In this document: in pieces, positions 40,756-49,481 of the stretch
Position numbering within the stretch: position 1 is the first letter of the stretch
Layout of the letters: each line of letters starts with the position of its first letter
Source: Curtobacterium sp. VKM Ac-2865
Lineage (GTDB): Bacteria; Actinomycetota; Actinomycetes; Actinomycetales; Microbacteriaceae
Reading direction: 5' to 3'
DNA length: 64,000 bases
Assembly (NCBI RefSeq): GCF_015350905.1
Contig: NZ_JADKRZ010000009.1
Span: 16,648-80,647 of the forward strand
Made by a program: the position numbers and the translations under genes
Notes under the pieces: generated by a model
What the model saw: only the letters and a program-made list of their open reading frames with translations
What the model was told of the DNA's origin: nothing
Databases searched by the model: none

Positions 40756-42612
40756 CTAGTGCCCGGTGACCGCGCGCCGGATCTGCTCGATCGGGACCTT
40801 CGGGGTGCGGTCGGCGTTCAGCAGGCCGTTCGTCTCCTGCATCGTGTCCGTGAGTTGCGTGTAGCAGGACCCGGCGAGGAACGAGCTCGCACGGATCGCG
40901 TCGTAGAGCGCGGTGATGCGGGCGATCCAGTCGTCGCCGTCGCTGGCCGAGGTGTAGCCCCAGGCGTCCTCGCGCTTCGAGCCGGGCTGGTAGTTCACCC
41001 CGCCGAACTCGGTCAGCATCACCGGCTGGCCCAGGTCCTCCGCCCCGCCGACGAGCACGCGCCGGTCGGCCGGACCCATCCCGTGGAACAGCTCGGAGCG
41101 CGCGGTGTCGTCGGCGTAGGTCGCCGCGAGCCGGGTGCCGTCGCCCTCGTAGTCGTGGACCGTGATGATGTCCGAGTCGGGGTGTTCCCACCCGTCGTTC
41201 GAGATGACCGGACGGGTTGAGTCGATGGCTCGGGTCACGTCGGCGAGCGACCGGGCGTAGGCCTGCTGCGCCGGGTCCGTGGCGATGTGCTGCACGCCCC
41301 AGCTCTCGTTCGCGGGGACCCAGGTGACGATGGAGGGGTGCGAGGCGTCGCGCTCGACGGCGTCCATCCACTCCCGCATCAGCCGCTGGACGGCTCGCGG
41401 GGAGAACTCGTAGGCGCCGGGGGCCTCGCCCCAGACGAGCAGCCCGAGGCGGTCCGCCCAGTACAGGAACCGCGGGTCCTCGATCTTCTGGTGGTTCCGG
41501 GCCGCGTTGAAGCCGAGCTCCTTGATGAGCTCGACCTCGCGGCGCAGGGCCGCGCGCGACGGTGCTGCGAGGTGCGAGTCCGGCCAGTAGCCCTGGTTGA
41601 GGACGCTGCGGACGTCGTGGCTCCGGCCGTTGAGCAGGAACGCGCCGCCGTCGACCCCCACGGTGCGGACGCCGAAGTACGACGCCACGGTGTCGATCGG
41701 CTCGCCGTCGCGGGAGAGCAGGGCGACGGTGGCGTCGACCAAGCGGGGGTGCTCCGGCGACCAGTGCAGCTCGTCCTCGGCCTGCCCGTTCGCCTGGCGG
41801 GAGAGGGGCACGAGGACGTCGAACTCGGTGGCGGTGTCGCCGACGGTGGACTCGATCGTCGCGAGGTGCTCGTCGTGCTCGTCCCAGCGGGCCTCGACGC
41901 GCAGCCGTTCCCCGCCCGCCCGGACCCCGGCGAAGCGGACCGTCAGCCGGAGCGTCGCGTGGTCGACGTTCGTCCAGCGGAGGTACGCGATGGACGCACT
42001 CGGCACGGCTTCGAGCCAGACGGTCTGCCAGATCCCGGTGGTGCGGCGGTACCAGATGGTGTGCGGGTCCTCGTGCCAGTCCTGCTTGCCACGGGGCTGC
42101 GTCAGGTCGTGCGGGTCGTCCTCGGCCCGGACGACCAGGGTGTGTTCGGCATCGGGGTCCGTGCCGAGGGCGTCGGTGACGTCGAACGCGAACGGGGTGT
42201 GACCGCCCTCGTGCTCGCCGATGAACTGGCCGTCGATCCAGACCCGGGCGCGGTGGTCGACGGCGCCGAAGTGCAGCACCAGCCGGGGGGCGGTGTCGCT
42301 GAGGCCGGCGGCGTCGAGGTCGCTGCGGGTGATCGTGCGGGAGTACCAGACGACGGGGTGGAAGCCCGGTTCGTCGATGCCCGACGCCACGGACTCGGGC
42401 GGGAACGGCACGGTGATGTCACGAGCGTCGGGGAAGCCCGACCGCCAGGCGCTGTCGTCGCCGTCGTTCCGGAACGACCACGTGCCGTCGAGGTCGGCCC
42501 AGTGCTCGCGGAGCATCTGGGGCCGGGGGTACGTGCCGTCCTGCTGGGTGGCGAGGGGGAGGCCTGTTGATGCGCTGGTGGATGCGGCGACGGTGCCGTC
42601 GAGCGTGCTCAT
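40756..42612 (-). CDS. glycoside hydrolase family 2 protein
   Basis: A 618-residue GH2 enzyme. The sugar-binding beta-sandwich at the N-terminus (GTWSFRNDGDDSAWRSGFP; HFGAVDHRARVWIDGQFIGEHEGGHTPF) is followed by an immunoglobulin-like domain and the TIM barrel. The barrel carries LIKELGFNAARNHQK, the acid/base Glu in WVPANESWG, and the nucleophile Glu in VMLTEFGGVNY. Activity (beta-glucuronidase, -galactosidase or other) is not fixed by these motifs. Start ATG 42612 has GGAG at 4 nt; a possible operator sits upstream. No sugar-uptake genes flank it. Confidence 0.94.
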   Translation of the reverse strand: MSTLDGTVAASTSASTGLPLATQQDGTYPRPQMLREHWADLDGTWSFRNDGDDSAWRSGFPDARDITVPFPPESVASGIDEPGFHPVVWYSRTITRSDLDAAGLSDTAPRLVLHFGAVDHRARVWIDGQFIGEHEGGHTPFAFDVTDALGTDPDAEHTLVVRAEDDPHDLTQPRGKQDWHEDPHTIWYRRTTGIWQTVWLEAVPSASIAYLRWTNVDHATLRLTVRFAGVRAGGERLRVEARWDEHDEHLATIESTVGDTATEFDVLVPLSRQANGQAEDELHWSPEHPRLVDATVALLSRDGEPIDTVASYFGVRTVGVDGGAFLLNGRSHDVRSVLNQGYWPDSHLAAPSRAALRREVELIKELGFNAARNHQKIEDPRFLYWADRLGLLVWGEAPGAYEFSPRAVQRLMREWMDAVERDASHPSIVTWVPANESWGVQHIATDPAQQAYARSLADVTRAIDSTRPVISNDGWEHPDSDIITVHDYEGDGTRLAATYADDTARSELFHGMGPADRRVLVGGAEDLGQPVMLTEFGGVNYQPGSKREDAWGYTSASDGDDWIARITALYDAIRASSFLAGSCYTQLTDTMQETNGLLNADRTPKVPIEQIRRAVTGH

Positions 42613-42633
42613 GGCTCCATGCTGGCGCATCGG

Positions 42634-42645
42634 TACATCGTTGTA
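42634..42645. promoter_or_regulatory. LacI-type operator candidate upstream of GH2 gene
   Basis: TACATCGTTGTA (TACAACGATGTA on the gene strand) has the central CG and 4-bp inverted ends of LacI/GalR operators, 21 bases upstream of the GH2 start. It may mediate sugar-dependent control, but no LacI family gene lies in the window. Confidence 0.5.
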
Positions 42646-42743
42646 AACCGTTGCTGGCAACCGCACGCGTGCCCGATCGCCGGCCCGATCACCGGCCCGA
42701 TCAGTCTCGGCGTCTCTGCGTCTCGGCGTCTCGGCGGGTCGCG

Positions 42744-43199
42744 TCAGCCGATCGCTGCGTCGCGCGTCAGGACCATGACGTCCATGCGTCCCTGCTGGAC
42801 GACCAGGTCGTGCTGGTTCCGGAGCGTGACCTGGCGTTCGACGATGCCGGTCGTGCCGGAGCTGGTCAGACGCGTCGACAGGATCTCGACCTGACACGTG
42901 ACCGTGTCCCCGATGAAGACCGGCGCCGTGAAGCGCCACTGGTCGATCCCGAGCAGCGCGACCGCGGAGCCCTCGAACACGCCGGTGCGGGCGATCAGCC
43001 CCACGCAGAGCGAGGCACCGAGCATCCCGTGCACGATCCGCTGGCCGTACCGGGTCTGCGCGGCGAACTCGACGTCCGTGTGCACCTGGTTGTTGTCGTT
43101 CGTCCACGAGGCGAACGACACCACGTCGGCCTCGGTGATCGTGCGACCCGGGGTCGTGAAGGTCTGTCCGGCGACGAGGTCCTCGAGGTAGTGGGGCAC
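42744..43199 (-). CDS. MaoC-family (R)-hydratase-like protein
   Basis: A 151-residue hot-dog protein with the MaoC dehydratase pattern: PHYLEDLVAGQTFTTPGRTITEADVVSFAS, NQVHTDVEFAA, and YGQRIVHGMLGASLCVGLIAR, which holds the hydratase 2 motif with the catalytic His. Most members hydrate 2-enoyl thioesters. GTG 43199 lies 4 bases past the CHAD gene stop, so the two are probably co-transcribed. Confidence 0.9.
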   Translation of the reverse strand: MPHYLEDLVAGQTFTTPGRTITEADVVSFASWTNDNNQVHTDVEFAAQTRYGQRIVHGMLGASLCVGLIARTGVFEGSAVALLGIDQWRFTAPVFIGDTVTCQVEILSTRLTSSGTTGIVERQVTLRNQHDLVVQQGRMDVMVLTRDAAIG

Positions 43200-43203
43200 G
43201 CCC

Positions 43204-44832
43204 TCATCCTCGCAGAGCGGCACCCAGGCCGGTGAGCAGTCGCCGCCCCTCCGTGACCTGCCGCTCGACCACCGTGCGCTCCGTCGTCGCCAGCACCCCC
43301 AGCGCGAAGGCACCAGCGCCAGCCCCTGACCCCCACCCCGGCTCCGTGCCCGAGTCGGGATCGCCCATCGCAGCGGCGCGGTACGCCTCAGCAGCGTGGG
43401 CGGCGTCGAGCGCGTCCCCGAGCGAGTCCTGCACCCGCCGCAACCGCCCGAGCCGTCGCTTCCCGACGTCCGCCGTGCCACCGGCCGCCTGCAGCGCGTA
43501 CCGCAGGCGGCGTGCTGCCTTCCGCTGGCCGTGCAGTGCCTCGAGGTCCTTCTCGCCGTCGCCCGACCCCACCGCCGGGTCCTCGAGCAGCGCCAGGACC
43601 CGCCGTCGCTCGCGCCGGATGCGCTTCGCCACGAAGCCGGCAGCGGCGTCGGTGGCGTGGGACCCCGGGGGAGCGCCCTCCACCAGTTCGTCGAGGGCGT
43701 CGAGGGCCTCGAACCACGCGGTGGAGCCCATGACCCGCCGGAGCTCGGTCGCCGCCGTCCTGCGGCGGTCCTCGAACCGTGCGCCGAGCCGGTCGAGCGT
43801 GCCGGCGTCGACGAAGCCCTCGGGAGCCCGAGCCGCCGAGCGGAGCAGTCGGTCGCGGAGCACCTCGGCGTCCCGAGCCACTCCGGCAACCCCGCTGACC
43901 CCGGCCAGTCGATCGTGCAGCTGCTCGGTGGCATCTCGGTCGAGCGCCCCGCGGAACACCGCCAGCACACTCCGGAGCCGACGCAGCACCTTCCGCAGGT
44001 CGTGGACCGACTCGCGTTCGTCCGCCCGCACCCGCGGGTCGATCGTCACCAACTCCGCCCGCAGGTCCACCACGACGTCGCGGACGAACGCCGCCGCCGT
44101 GCCCGCTCGGGGTCGTCGGCCGGTGTCCACCGCGGGACGACGGACCGGCGCCAGCCGCGGCACCGGGTCGTGCGGTCCGCGACCGGGGTCCTCCGCCGCG
44201 TCGAGGAGCGCCCGCTCGACCGACCGCGAGACGGAGCCCGGGTCCCCGTCGTCCGTCAGCGCCCACCACCGCGCGCTGCGGAGGAGCGCCGTGTCCGGGT
44301 CGCCCTCGTCCACACGCACGTCGGCGACCTCGGCCCGCACGCGGCCGTCCTTGCCGCGCAGGACCACGAGGGTGGTCGAGGTGTCCCGGACCCGGACGAC
44401 CTGCAGCGGCTGCCCGCGCAGGAAGACCTCGACGGCGTCCCGCGGCGGACCCGGTTCCGCTGTCCTGCCCGACCCCAGCGGCACGAGCCCCGCACCGCGG
44501 TCGATCGCCCAGGCGCCGCCGCCACCCGCCCGCACGTCCGCACCAACGCCGCTGGCTCGCACGTCCACGCCATCGCCACCGGCCCGCACGTCCGCGCCAT
44601 CGCCCGCGCCGACGGCGTCCTCGGCCCGCAGCAGTTCGACACCGGCGAACGCCAGGGTCCGTCCTGCCGTGTCCCACAGGGTCTCGCGCACCGTGAGCGG
44701 CGGCGTCCGCTCGACGGTGTGGGCGTACGGCTCGAGCGCCGGCAGTCGTCGGTCGTCCGGGATGCGCCAGGACCGCCGCGGTTCGGCGAGTGCTCCGGCG
44801 GTGGTGTCGCTGGGTGCGTTCGGGGTGTCCAT
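43204..44832 (-). CDS. CYTH/CHAD domain protein
   Basis: A 542-residue protein. An N-terminal CYTH-like part (EVFLRGQPLQVVRVRDTSTTLVVLRGKDGRVRAEVADVRV, with a shared ALLRSAR) may bind phosphate. The C-terminal half is a CHAD domain: ESVHDLRKVLRRLRSVLAVFRGALD, then ALHGQRKAARRLRYALQAAGG with conserved His. CHAD proteins associate with polyphosphate. A 40-residue Gly/Ala-Asp-Val-Arg linker (GADVRAGGDGVDVRASG) interrupts the CYTH part. Divergent from the maltokinase-like gene. Confidence 0.85.
   Translation of the reverse strand: MDTPNAPSDTTAGALAEPRRSWRIPDDRRLPALEPYAHTVERTPPLTVRETLWDTAGRTLAFAGVELLRAEDAVGAGDGADVRAGGDGVDVRASGVGADVRAGGGGAWAIDRGAGLVPLGSGRTAEPGPPRDAVEVFLRGQPLQVVRVRDTSTTLVVLRGKDGRVRAEVADVRVDEGDPDTALLRSARWWALTDDGDPGSVSRSVERALLDAAEDPGRGPHDPVPRLAPVRRPAVDTGRRPRAGTAAAFVRDVVVDLRAELVTIDPRVRADERESVHDLRKVLRRLRSVLAVFRGALDRDATEQLHDRLAGVSGVAGVARDAEVLRDRLLRSAARAPEGFVDAGTLDRLGARFEDRRRTAATELRRVMGSTAWFEALDALDELVEGAPPGSHATDAAAGFVAKRIRRERRRVLALLEDPAVGSGDGEKDLEALHGQRKAARRLRYALQAAGGTADVGKRRLGRLRRVQDSLGDALDAAHAAEAYRAAAMGDPDSGTEPGWGSGAGAGAFALGVLATTERTVVERQVTEGRRLLTGLGAALRG
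44525..44610. repeat. reiterated codons encoding (G/S)xxDVRA linker
   Basis: About four tandem 24-30-base units of CCGCACGTCCGCGCCATCG-like sequence encode ADVRA/VDVRA repeats in the CYTH/CHAD protein. Their near-periodic nature suggests slippage expansion inside the domain. Confidence 0.7.
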
Positions 44833-44961
44833 GGCGACAGTGTCGTCCGACACGGCTCGGTCGGCACCGGGGGAGTCGCAGCCTGTGGAGAGCGGAGCTG
44901 TGGGCACCTGTTGTGGAGGACCTGTGACGGCCGGTGCCGCCGTCGCGTAGCGTCCTGAGGC

Positions 44962-46245
44962 ATGACCGACGTCGCACAGTGGATGGCTCAGCAGCGCTGG
45001 TACGCGGCGAAGGGTGGTGTCCCCGACCTCCGCACGATCGCCGAGATCGACGAGACCACCGACGAAGCGCGGGTGACCACCCGGTTCGTCATCGACGACG
45101 CCGCCACCGGAGCCGTGCTCTACCAGGTGCCCGTCACCGAGCACCGTGAGCCCGTCCCCGAACTCGAACCCGCCCGCATCGACCCGGAGGGCACGCAGTA
45201 CGACGGCCCCCACGACCCGGCCTACGCGCGCTGGCTCCTCGGTCGCATCGACGCCGGCGAGGAGTCCCTGCGGACCATCGGCCGCGTCACGAGCGCCCGC
45301 GTGTTGCGCGGCGAACAGTCCAACACCTCGATCATCTGCGAGACCGAGGACAACGGCACCGTCATCGTCAAGGTGTTCCGCGTGCTCCACCACGGGGACA
45401 ACCCGGACGTCACGACCCAGCAGGCGCTCTCGGCCGCCGGGTCCGCCCGGGTCCCGCGGGTGTTCGGAGCGCTGCACGGCGAGTGGCCGGACACCGGCCG
45501 CGAGGACGGCATCGCGAGCGGACACCTCGCGTTCGCGCAGGAGTTCCTGCCCGGTCTCGACGACGCCTGGCGCGTCGCACTCGACGACGCCCGCCGCGGC
45601 GAGTCGTTCGCGGACGGAGCCGACCGGCTCGGCGCCGCGCTCGCCGAGATCCACGTGACGCTCGCCGGCGTGATGCCGACCGTGCCCGCCACCCCGGACC
45701 GCGTCACCGCTGCGATCGAGACCATGCGCAGCCGGCTCGACACGGCCGCCGCCGAGGTCCCCGCGATCGCCGAACACGCCGACGCCGTGCGCGCCGTGTA
45801 CGAGCGCGCCGCAGCCGTCGAGTGGCCCGCCCTGCAGCGCATCCACGGCGACCTGCACCTCGGCCAGGTGCTGGCAGCGCCGGAGCCCCGCGGATGGGTC
45901 TTCCTCGACTTCGAGGGCGAGCCCCTCCGCCCGCTCGACGAGCGCTCGCTCCCCGACGTACCCCTGCGCGACGTCGCCGGCATGCTCCGGTCCTTCGACT
46001 ACGTCGCCGGCGCACTCGCACACGACGACGACCCGGTCGACGCAGCCGACTGGGCCCGCGAGGCCCGCTCGGCCTTCCTCGACGGCTACCAGCGCGGGAT
46101 CGGCGCCGACCTCAGCGCGCACCACGCGGTGCTCGACGCGTTCGAGGTCGACAAGGCCGTCTACGAAGTGGTCTACGAAGCGCGCAACCGGCCGACCTGG
46201 GTCGGCATCCCGGTGGCCGCGGTGGAGCGCCTGGTCGCGTCCTGA
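44962..46245 (+). CDS. maltokinase/glucosamine kinase-like protein
   Basis: A 427-residue kinase of the actinobacterial maltokinase (Pep2/Mak) fold: N-terminal cap (WMAQQRWYAAKGG), the lysine-containing VIVKVFRVLHHGDNPDV, catalytic IHGDLHLGQVL, and the metal-binding LDFEGEPLRPLDERSLPDVPLRDVAGMLRSFDY. It phosphorylates maltose at C1 in the GlgE pathway or, in the closely related GlcN kinases, glucosamine. No treS or glgE gene is in the window, so the substrate is open. TAGCGT lies 8 nt before ATG 44962, possibly leaderless. Confidence 0.9.
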   Translation: MTDVAQWMAQQRWYAAKGGVPDLRTIAEIDETTDEARVTTRFVIDDAATGAVLYQVPVTEHREPVPELEPARIDPEGTQYDGPHDPAYARWLLGRIDAGEESLRTIGRVTSARVLRGEQSNTSIICETEDNGTVIVKVFRVLHHGDNPDVTTQQALSAAGSARVPRVFGALHGEWPDTGREDGIASGHLAFAQEFLPGLDDAWRVALDDARRGESFADGADRLGAALAEIHVTLAGVMPTVPATPDRVTAAIETMRSRLDTAAAEVPAIAEHADAVRAVYERAAAVEWPALQRIHGDLHLGQVLAAPEPRGWVFLDFEGEPLRPLDERSLPDVPLRDVAGMLRSFDYVAGALAHDDDPVDAADWAREARSAFLDGYQRGIGADLSAHHAVLDAFEVDKAVYEVVYEARNRPTWVGIPVAAVERLVAS

Positions 46246-46268
46246 GGGCCCTGGTCGCGACCCGATGA

Positions 46269-46312
46269 CGGACGGGAGGCTCGGTGCCAGCTGGTACCGA
46301 GCCTCCCGTCCG
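46269..46312. repeat. 44-bp palindrome, GGACGGGAGGCTCG family
   Basis: CGGACGGGAGGCTCGGTGCC and GGTACCGAGCCTCCCGTCCG pair over 22 bp with a single mismatch and no loop; a GGTACC core lies at the centre. It follows the maltokinase-like gene. Confidence 0.85.
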
Positions 46313-46356
46313 CCGTGTGCGCACGCTCCAACCCATCACGCGCGCGCTCGAAAGTG

Positions 46357-46403
46357 GAATCGCGCGTAGAGGGTCGGATCATCCGACCCCCTACGCGCGA
46401 TTC
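46357..46403. repeat. 47-bp palindrome, ATCGCGCGTAGGGG family
   Basis: GAATCGCGCGTAGAGGGTCG plus GAT pairs with ATC plus CGACCCCCTACGCGCGATTC (22 of 23 positions) around a single C. Matches the hairpins at 5075-5117 and 6689-6729. Confidence 0.85.
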
Positions 46404-46433
46404 GACCCGCGACGGGCGCGGGCCGCGCGCCCG

Positions 46434-46805
46434 TCAGTTGACGGGTCCGGTGTACTTCTCTCCGGGGCCGGCACCTGGCGCATCGGGGATGGCGGACGCC
46501 TCGCGGAAGGCGAGCTGCACCGAGCGCAGACCGTCGCGCAGCGGACGGGCGTGGTGGTCGCCGATCTCGGTCGCCGCCGCGGTGACCAGGCCGGCCAGCG
46601 CGGTGATGAGCTTGCGTGCCTCGTCCAGGTCGGTCTGCTGCTGCGGGTCGTCCGCGAGCCCGACCTTCACGGCTGCGGCGCTCAGCAGGTGCACGGCCAC
46701 GGTGTTGATGAGCTCGACCGCGGGCACCTCCGAGATGTCGCGGGCGGCGTCGGTGTCGTCGATGGAGGCCTCGGTGGCGAGGTCGTTGGGCGGGGTGTCG
46801 GTCAC
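46434..46805 (-). CDS. DUF1844 family protein
   Basis: A 123-residue protein with a conserved helical core (AVELINTVAVHLLSAAAVKVGL, then QTDLDEARKLITALAGLVTAAA) matching DUF1844, often encoded upstream of infC in actinobacteria. Its function is unknown. GTG 46805 with AGAGGAG. The divergent promoter faces the infC leader. Confidence 0.85.
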   Translation of the reverse strand: MTDTPPNDLATEASIDDTDAARDISEVPAVELINTVAVHLLSAAAVKVGLADDPQQQTDLDEARKLITALAGLVTAAATEIGDHHARPLRDGLRSVQLAFREASAIPDAPGAGPGEKYTGPVN

Positions 46806-47118
46806 GGTGCTCCTCTGCTAGACTCTCCGCGGCAGATGCTGTCTGTGTGCCCGGCGCGTTCTCGAACGAACCGGACCAGCAGACCGCATCACGAAGAGGA
46901 GTCACTCCCACCCGCGGCCACGAACCACCAGGCTACCGGGTCACCACCGCTCCACCGGAGTCCATGCAGTCACTGCACGGGCCTCGGCAGTCCGGATCAC
47001 TGATCCGGAGTCGGGCGGCTGCCGAACGGGTCGTGTACCCGTGCGTCAGATCTCCTCTCTCGTGCCGTCGTCCAGGCGAACGCCCCGGACGGCCACCACC
47101 TGATTGAAGGAGCTCCGC
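46806..47118 (+). other. divergent promoter and infC 5' leader, about 300 nt
   Basis: TAGACT at 46818-46823 is a good -10 for infC; transcription from there leaves about 290 nt of leader. The leader has several small stems (GGATCACTGATCC; GTCCGGATCACTGATCCGGA at 46990-47010) that could belong to an S20/L20-type autoregulatory element, known upstream of infC-rpmI-rplT in other bacteria. An 86-codon open frame over it looks fortuitous. Confidence 0.55.

Positions 47119-47121
<3 letters not shown>
47107..47121 (+). promoter_or_regulatory. ribosome binding site AAGGAG and ATC start of infC
   Basis: AAGGAG at 47107-47112 followed after 6 nt by ATC at 47119 sets the infC start. An in-frame TTG at 47104 would place the Shine-Dalgarno inside the gene and is rejected. 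Rare AUU/AUC/AUA starts on infC allow IF3 to sense its own level. Confidence 0.85.
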
Positions 47122-47775
<654 letters not shown>

Positions 47776-47836
47776 GTCCCCCAGACCGACCCCGCAACGA
47801 CGCGGTCCCCCATCCATCCCACGGAAAGGCACCACC

Positions 47837-48031
47837 ATGCCCAAGCAGAAGACCCACTCCGGGTCGAAGAAGCGCTTCAAGGTCACCGGTACCGGCAAGA
47901 TCATGAAGCAGCAGGCCGGTATGCGTCACAACCTCGAGGTCAAGTCCTCCAAGCGCAAGGCGCGCCTGAACGAGGACCAGGTCCTCTCGAAGGCCGACGC
48001 CAAGAACGTCAAGAAGCTCCTCGGCCACTGA
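47837..48031 (+). CDS. rpmI: 50S ribosomal protein L35
   Basis: A 64-residue L35: MPKQKTHSGSKKRFKVTGTGKI, followed by KSSKRKARL and a final KKLLGH. All conserved basic segments are present. Encoded between infC and rplT as usual, with ribosome site AAAGG 8 nt before ATG 47837. Confidence 0.98.
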   Translation: MPKQKTHSGSKKRFKVTGTGKIMKQQAGMRHNLEVKSSKRKARLNEDQVLSKADAKNVKKLLGH

Positions 48032-48060
48032 GCCGCCCCGGATCGTAAAGGAACAGACCA

Positions 48061-48447
48061 ATGGCAAGAGTCAAGAGAGCGGTCAACGCCGCCAAGAAGC
48101 GCCGCGTCATCCTCGAACGCGCCGAGGGCTACCGCGGCCAGCGTTCGCGCCTGTACCGCAAGGCCAAGGAGCAGGTCACCCACTCCCTCGTCTACGCGTA
48201 CCGTGACCGTCACGCGAAGAAGGGCGAGTTCCGTCGCCTGTGGATCCAGCGCATCAACGCTGCCTCCCGCGCGAACGGCCTGACCTACAACCGCCTCATC
48301 CAGGGCCTCGCCCTGGCCGGCATCGAGGTCGACCGCCGCATCCTCGCGGACCTCGCCGTGAACAACCCCGAGACCTTCACCGCGCTCGTCGAGTCGGCGA
48401 AGAAGGCCCTCCCGGCCGACACCTCGGCCCCGAAGGCCGCAGCGTAG
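48061..48447 (+). CDS. rplT: 50S ribosomal protein L20
   Basis: A 128-residue L20: [58 protein letters not shown], then the C-terminal globular domain ([22 protein letters not shown]). It binds 23S rRNA early in assembly. AAAGGAAC precedes ATG 48061. A hairpin follows at 48478. Confidence 0.98.
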   Translation: MARVKRAVNAAKKRRVILERAEGYRGQRSRLYRKAKEQVTHSLVYAYRDRHAKKGEFRRLWIQRINAASRANGLTYNRLIQGLALAGIEVDRRILADLAVNNPETFTALVESAKKALPADTSAPKAAA

Positions 48448-48477
48448 TCAGCAGCTCCCGTGCCCGTCAGGGCCGAT

Positions 48478-48511
48478 GACGCCCCCGTTCCGTCCGCGGA
48501 ACGGGGGCGTC
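48478..48511. terminator. 15-bp hairpin after rplT
   Basis: GACGCCCCCGTTCCG pairs with CGGAACGGGGGCGTC around TCCG. Ends the infC-rpmI-rplT transcript before the methyltransferase gene. Confidence 0.85.
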
Positions 48512-48548
48512 GTGCGTCGCGGGAGCGCTGGCCTGCGAGACTGTCCCC

Positions 48549-49391
48549 GTGACTGATCTCCTGGAGAACCCCCGTGCCGGACGCGTCAAGGCCGTCGCCG
48601 CGCTGACGAAGAAGGACGTGCGCGCCGAGACCGGGCTGTTCCTGCTGGAGGGCCCCCAGGCCGTCCGCGAAGCCCTGGAGTACCGGCCGGAGCTCCTCCG
48701 TGAGCTCTACGTGACGCCGACCGCCGCCGAGCGCTACGGGCTCGCCGACACCCAGGTGGACACCTGGTTCGTGACCGAGCAGGTCCTCGACGCGATGGCC
48801 GACACGGTCACCCCGCAGGGCGTCGTCGCGGTGTGCGAGCAGTTCCCGACGTCGGTGCGGCAGGTCTTCCCCGACCGGGTCAGCCAGGAGGCCCCCGACG
48901 CGTCCGCCTCGGAGGGCGGGCTCCCGGGACTGGTCGCGATCCTCGAGGAGGTCCGCGACCCCGGCAACGCCGGCACCATCATCCGTGCCGCCGACTCCGC
49001 CGGTGCCGACGCGGTGGTCCTGACCGGGCGCAGCGTCGACCCGTACAACCCCAAGGTCGTGCGGTCGACCACGGGGTCGTTGTTCCACGTCCCGGTGTCG
49101 GTCGGCGTCGGGCTGGCGGACACGATCGAGCGCGCGAAGTCGCTCGGCTACACGGTGCTCGCGGCGGACGTGTCCGGCGACGACCTGCCCGACGTCCGTG
49201 CAGAGGGGCTGCTCGACGGCCCGACCGTCTGGGTCTTCGGGAACGAAGCCCGCGGGCTCACGTCCGAGGACCTGGCCATGGTCGACCGCGCCGTGAAGGT
49301 GCCGATCTACGGGCGCGCGGAGTCGATGAACCTGGCGACCGCGGCGTCCGTGTGCCTGTACGAGTCGGCGTTCGCGCAGCGGTCCGTCTGA
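48549..49391 (+). CDS. SpoU/TrmH family RNA methyltransferase
   Basis: A 280-residue SPOUT methyltransferase that 2'-O-methylates rRNA or tRNA. N-terminal substrate-binding domain (GLFLLEGPQAVREAL), then motif 1 ILEEVRDPGNAGTIIRAADSAGADAV, motif 2 WVFGNEARGL, and motif 3 MNLATAASVCLYE, which form the trefoil knot and SAM site. Homologues next to pheST or rplT often modify 23S rRNA. The GTG at 48549 is chosen since no ATG fits. Followed by pheS. Confidence 0.92.
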   Translation: MTDLLENPRAGRVKAVAALTKKDVRAETGLFLLEGPQAVREALEYRPELLRELYVTPTAAERYGLADTQVDTWFVTEQVLDAMADTVTPQGVVAVCEQFPTSVRQVFPDRVSQEAPDASASEGGLPGLVAILEEVRDPGNAGTIIRAADSAGADAVVLTGRSVDPYNPKVVRSTTGSLFHVPVSVGVGLADTIERAKSLGYTVLAADVSGDDLPDVRAEGLLDGPTVWVFGNEARGLTSEDLAMVDRAVKVPIYGRAESMNLATAASVCLYESAFAQRSV

Positions 49392-49481
49392 CTCCTCCCC
49401 AGGAGACGTCTGTCCGGTCGCGTTCCACAGTCCGTCCGGTACAGAACGGCGGTATCCCAGGGGCCGGTAGGCTCTGGTGCT

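Noticed and set aside
47104..47106. TTG as infC start
   Set aside because: It would place the AAGGAG ribosome site inside the coding sequence; the ATC at 47119 fits the conserved IF-3 N-terminus.
46847..47107. 86-codon open frame in the infC leader
   Set aside because: No ribosome site, unbiased codons, and it overlaps the leader structures.
49392..49481. T-box riboswitch upstream of pheS or tyrS
   Set aside because: The gaps are too short, and no T-box sequence or specifier loop is visible.
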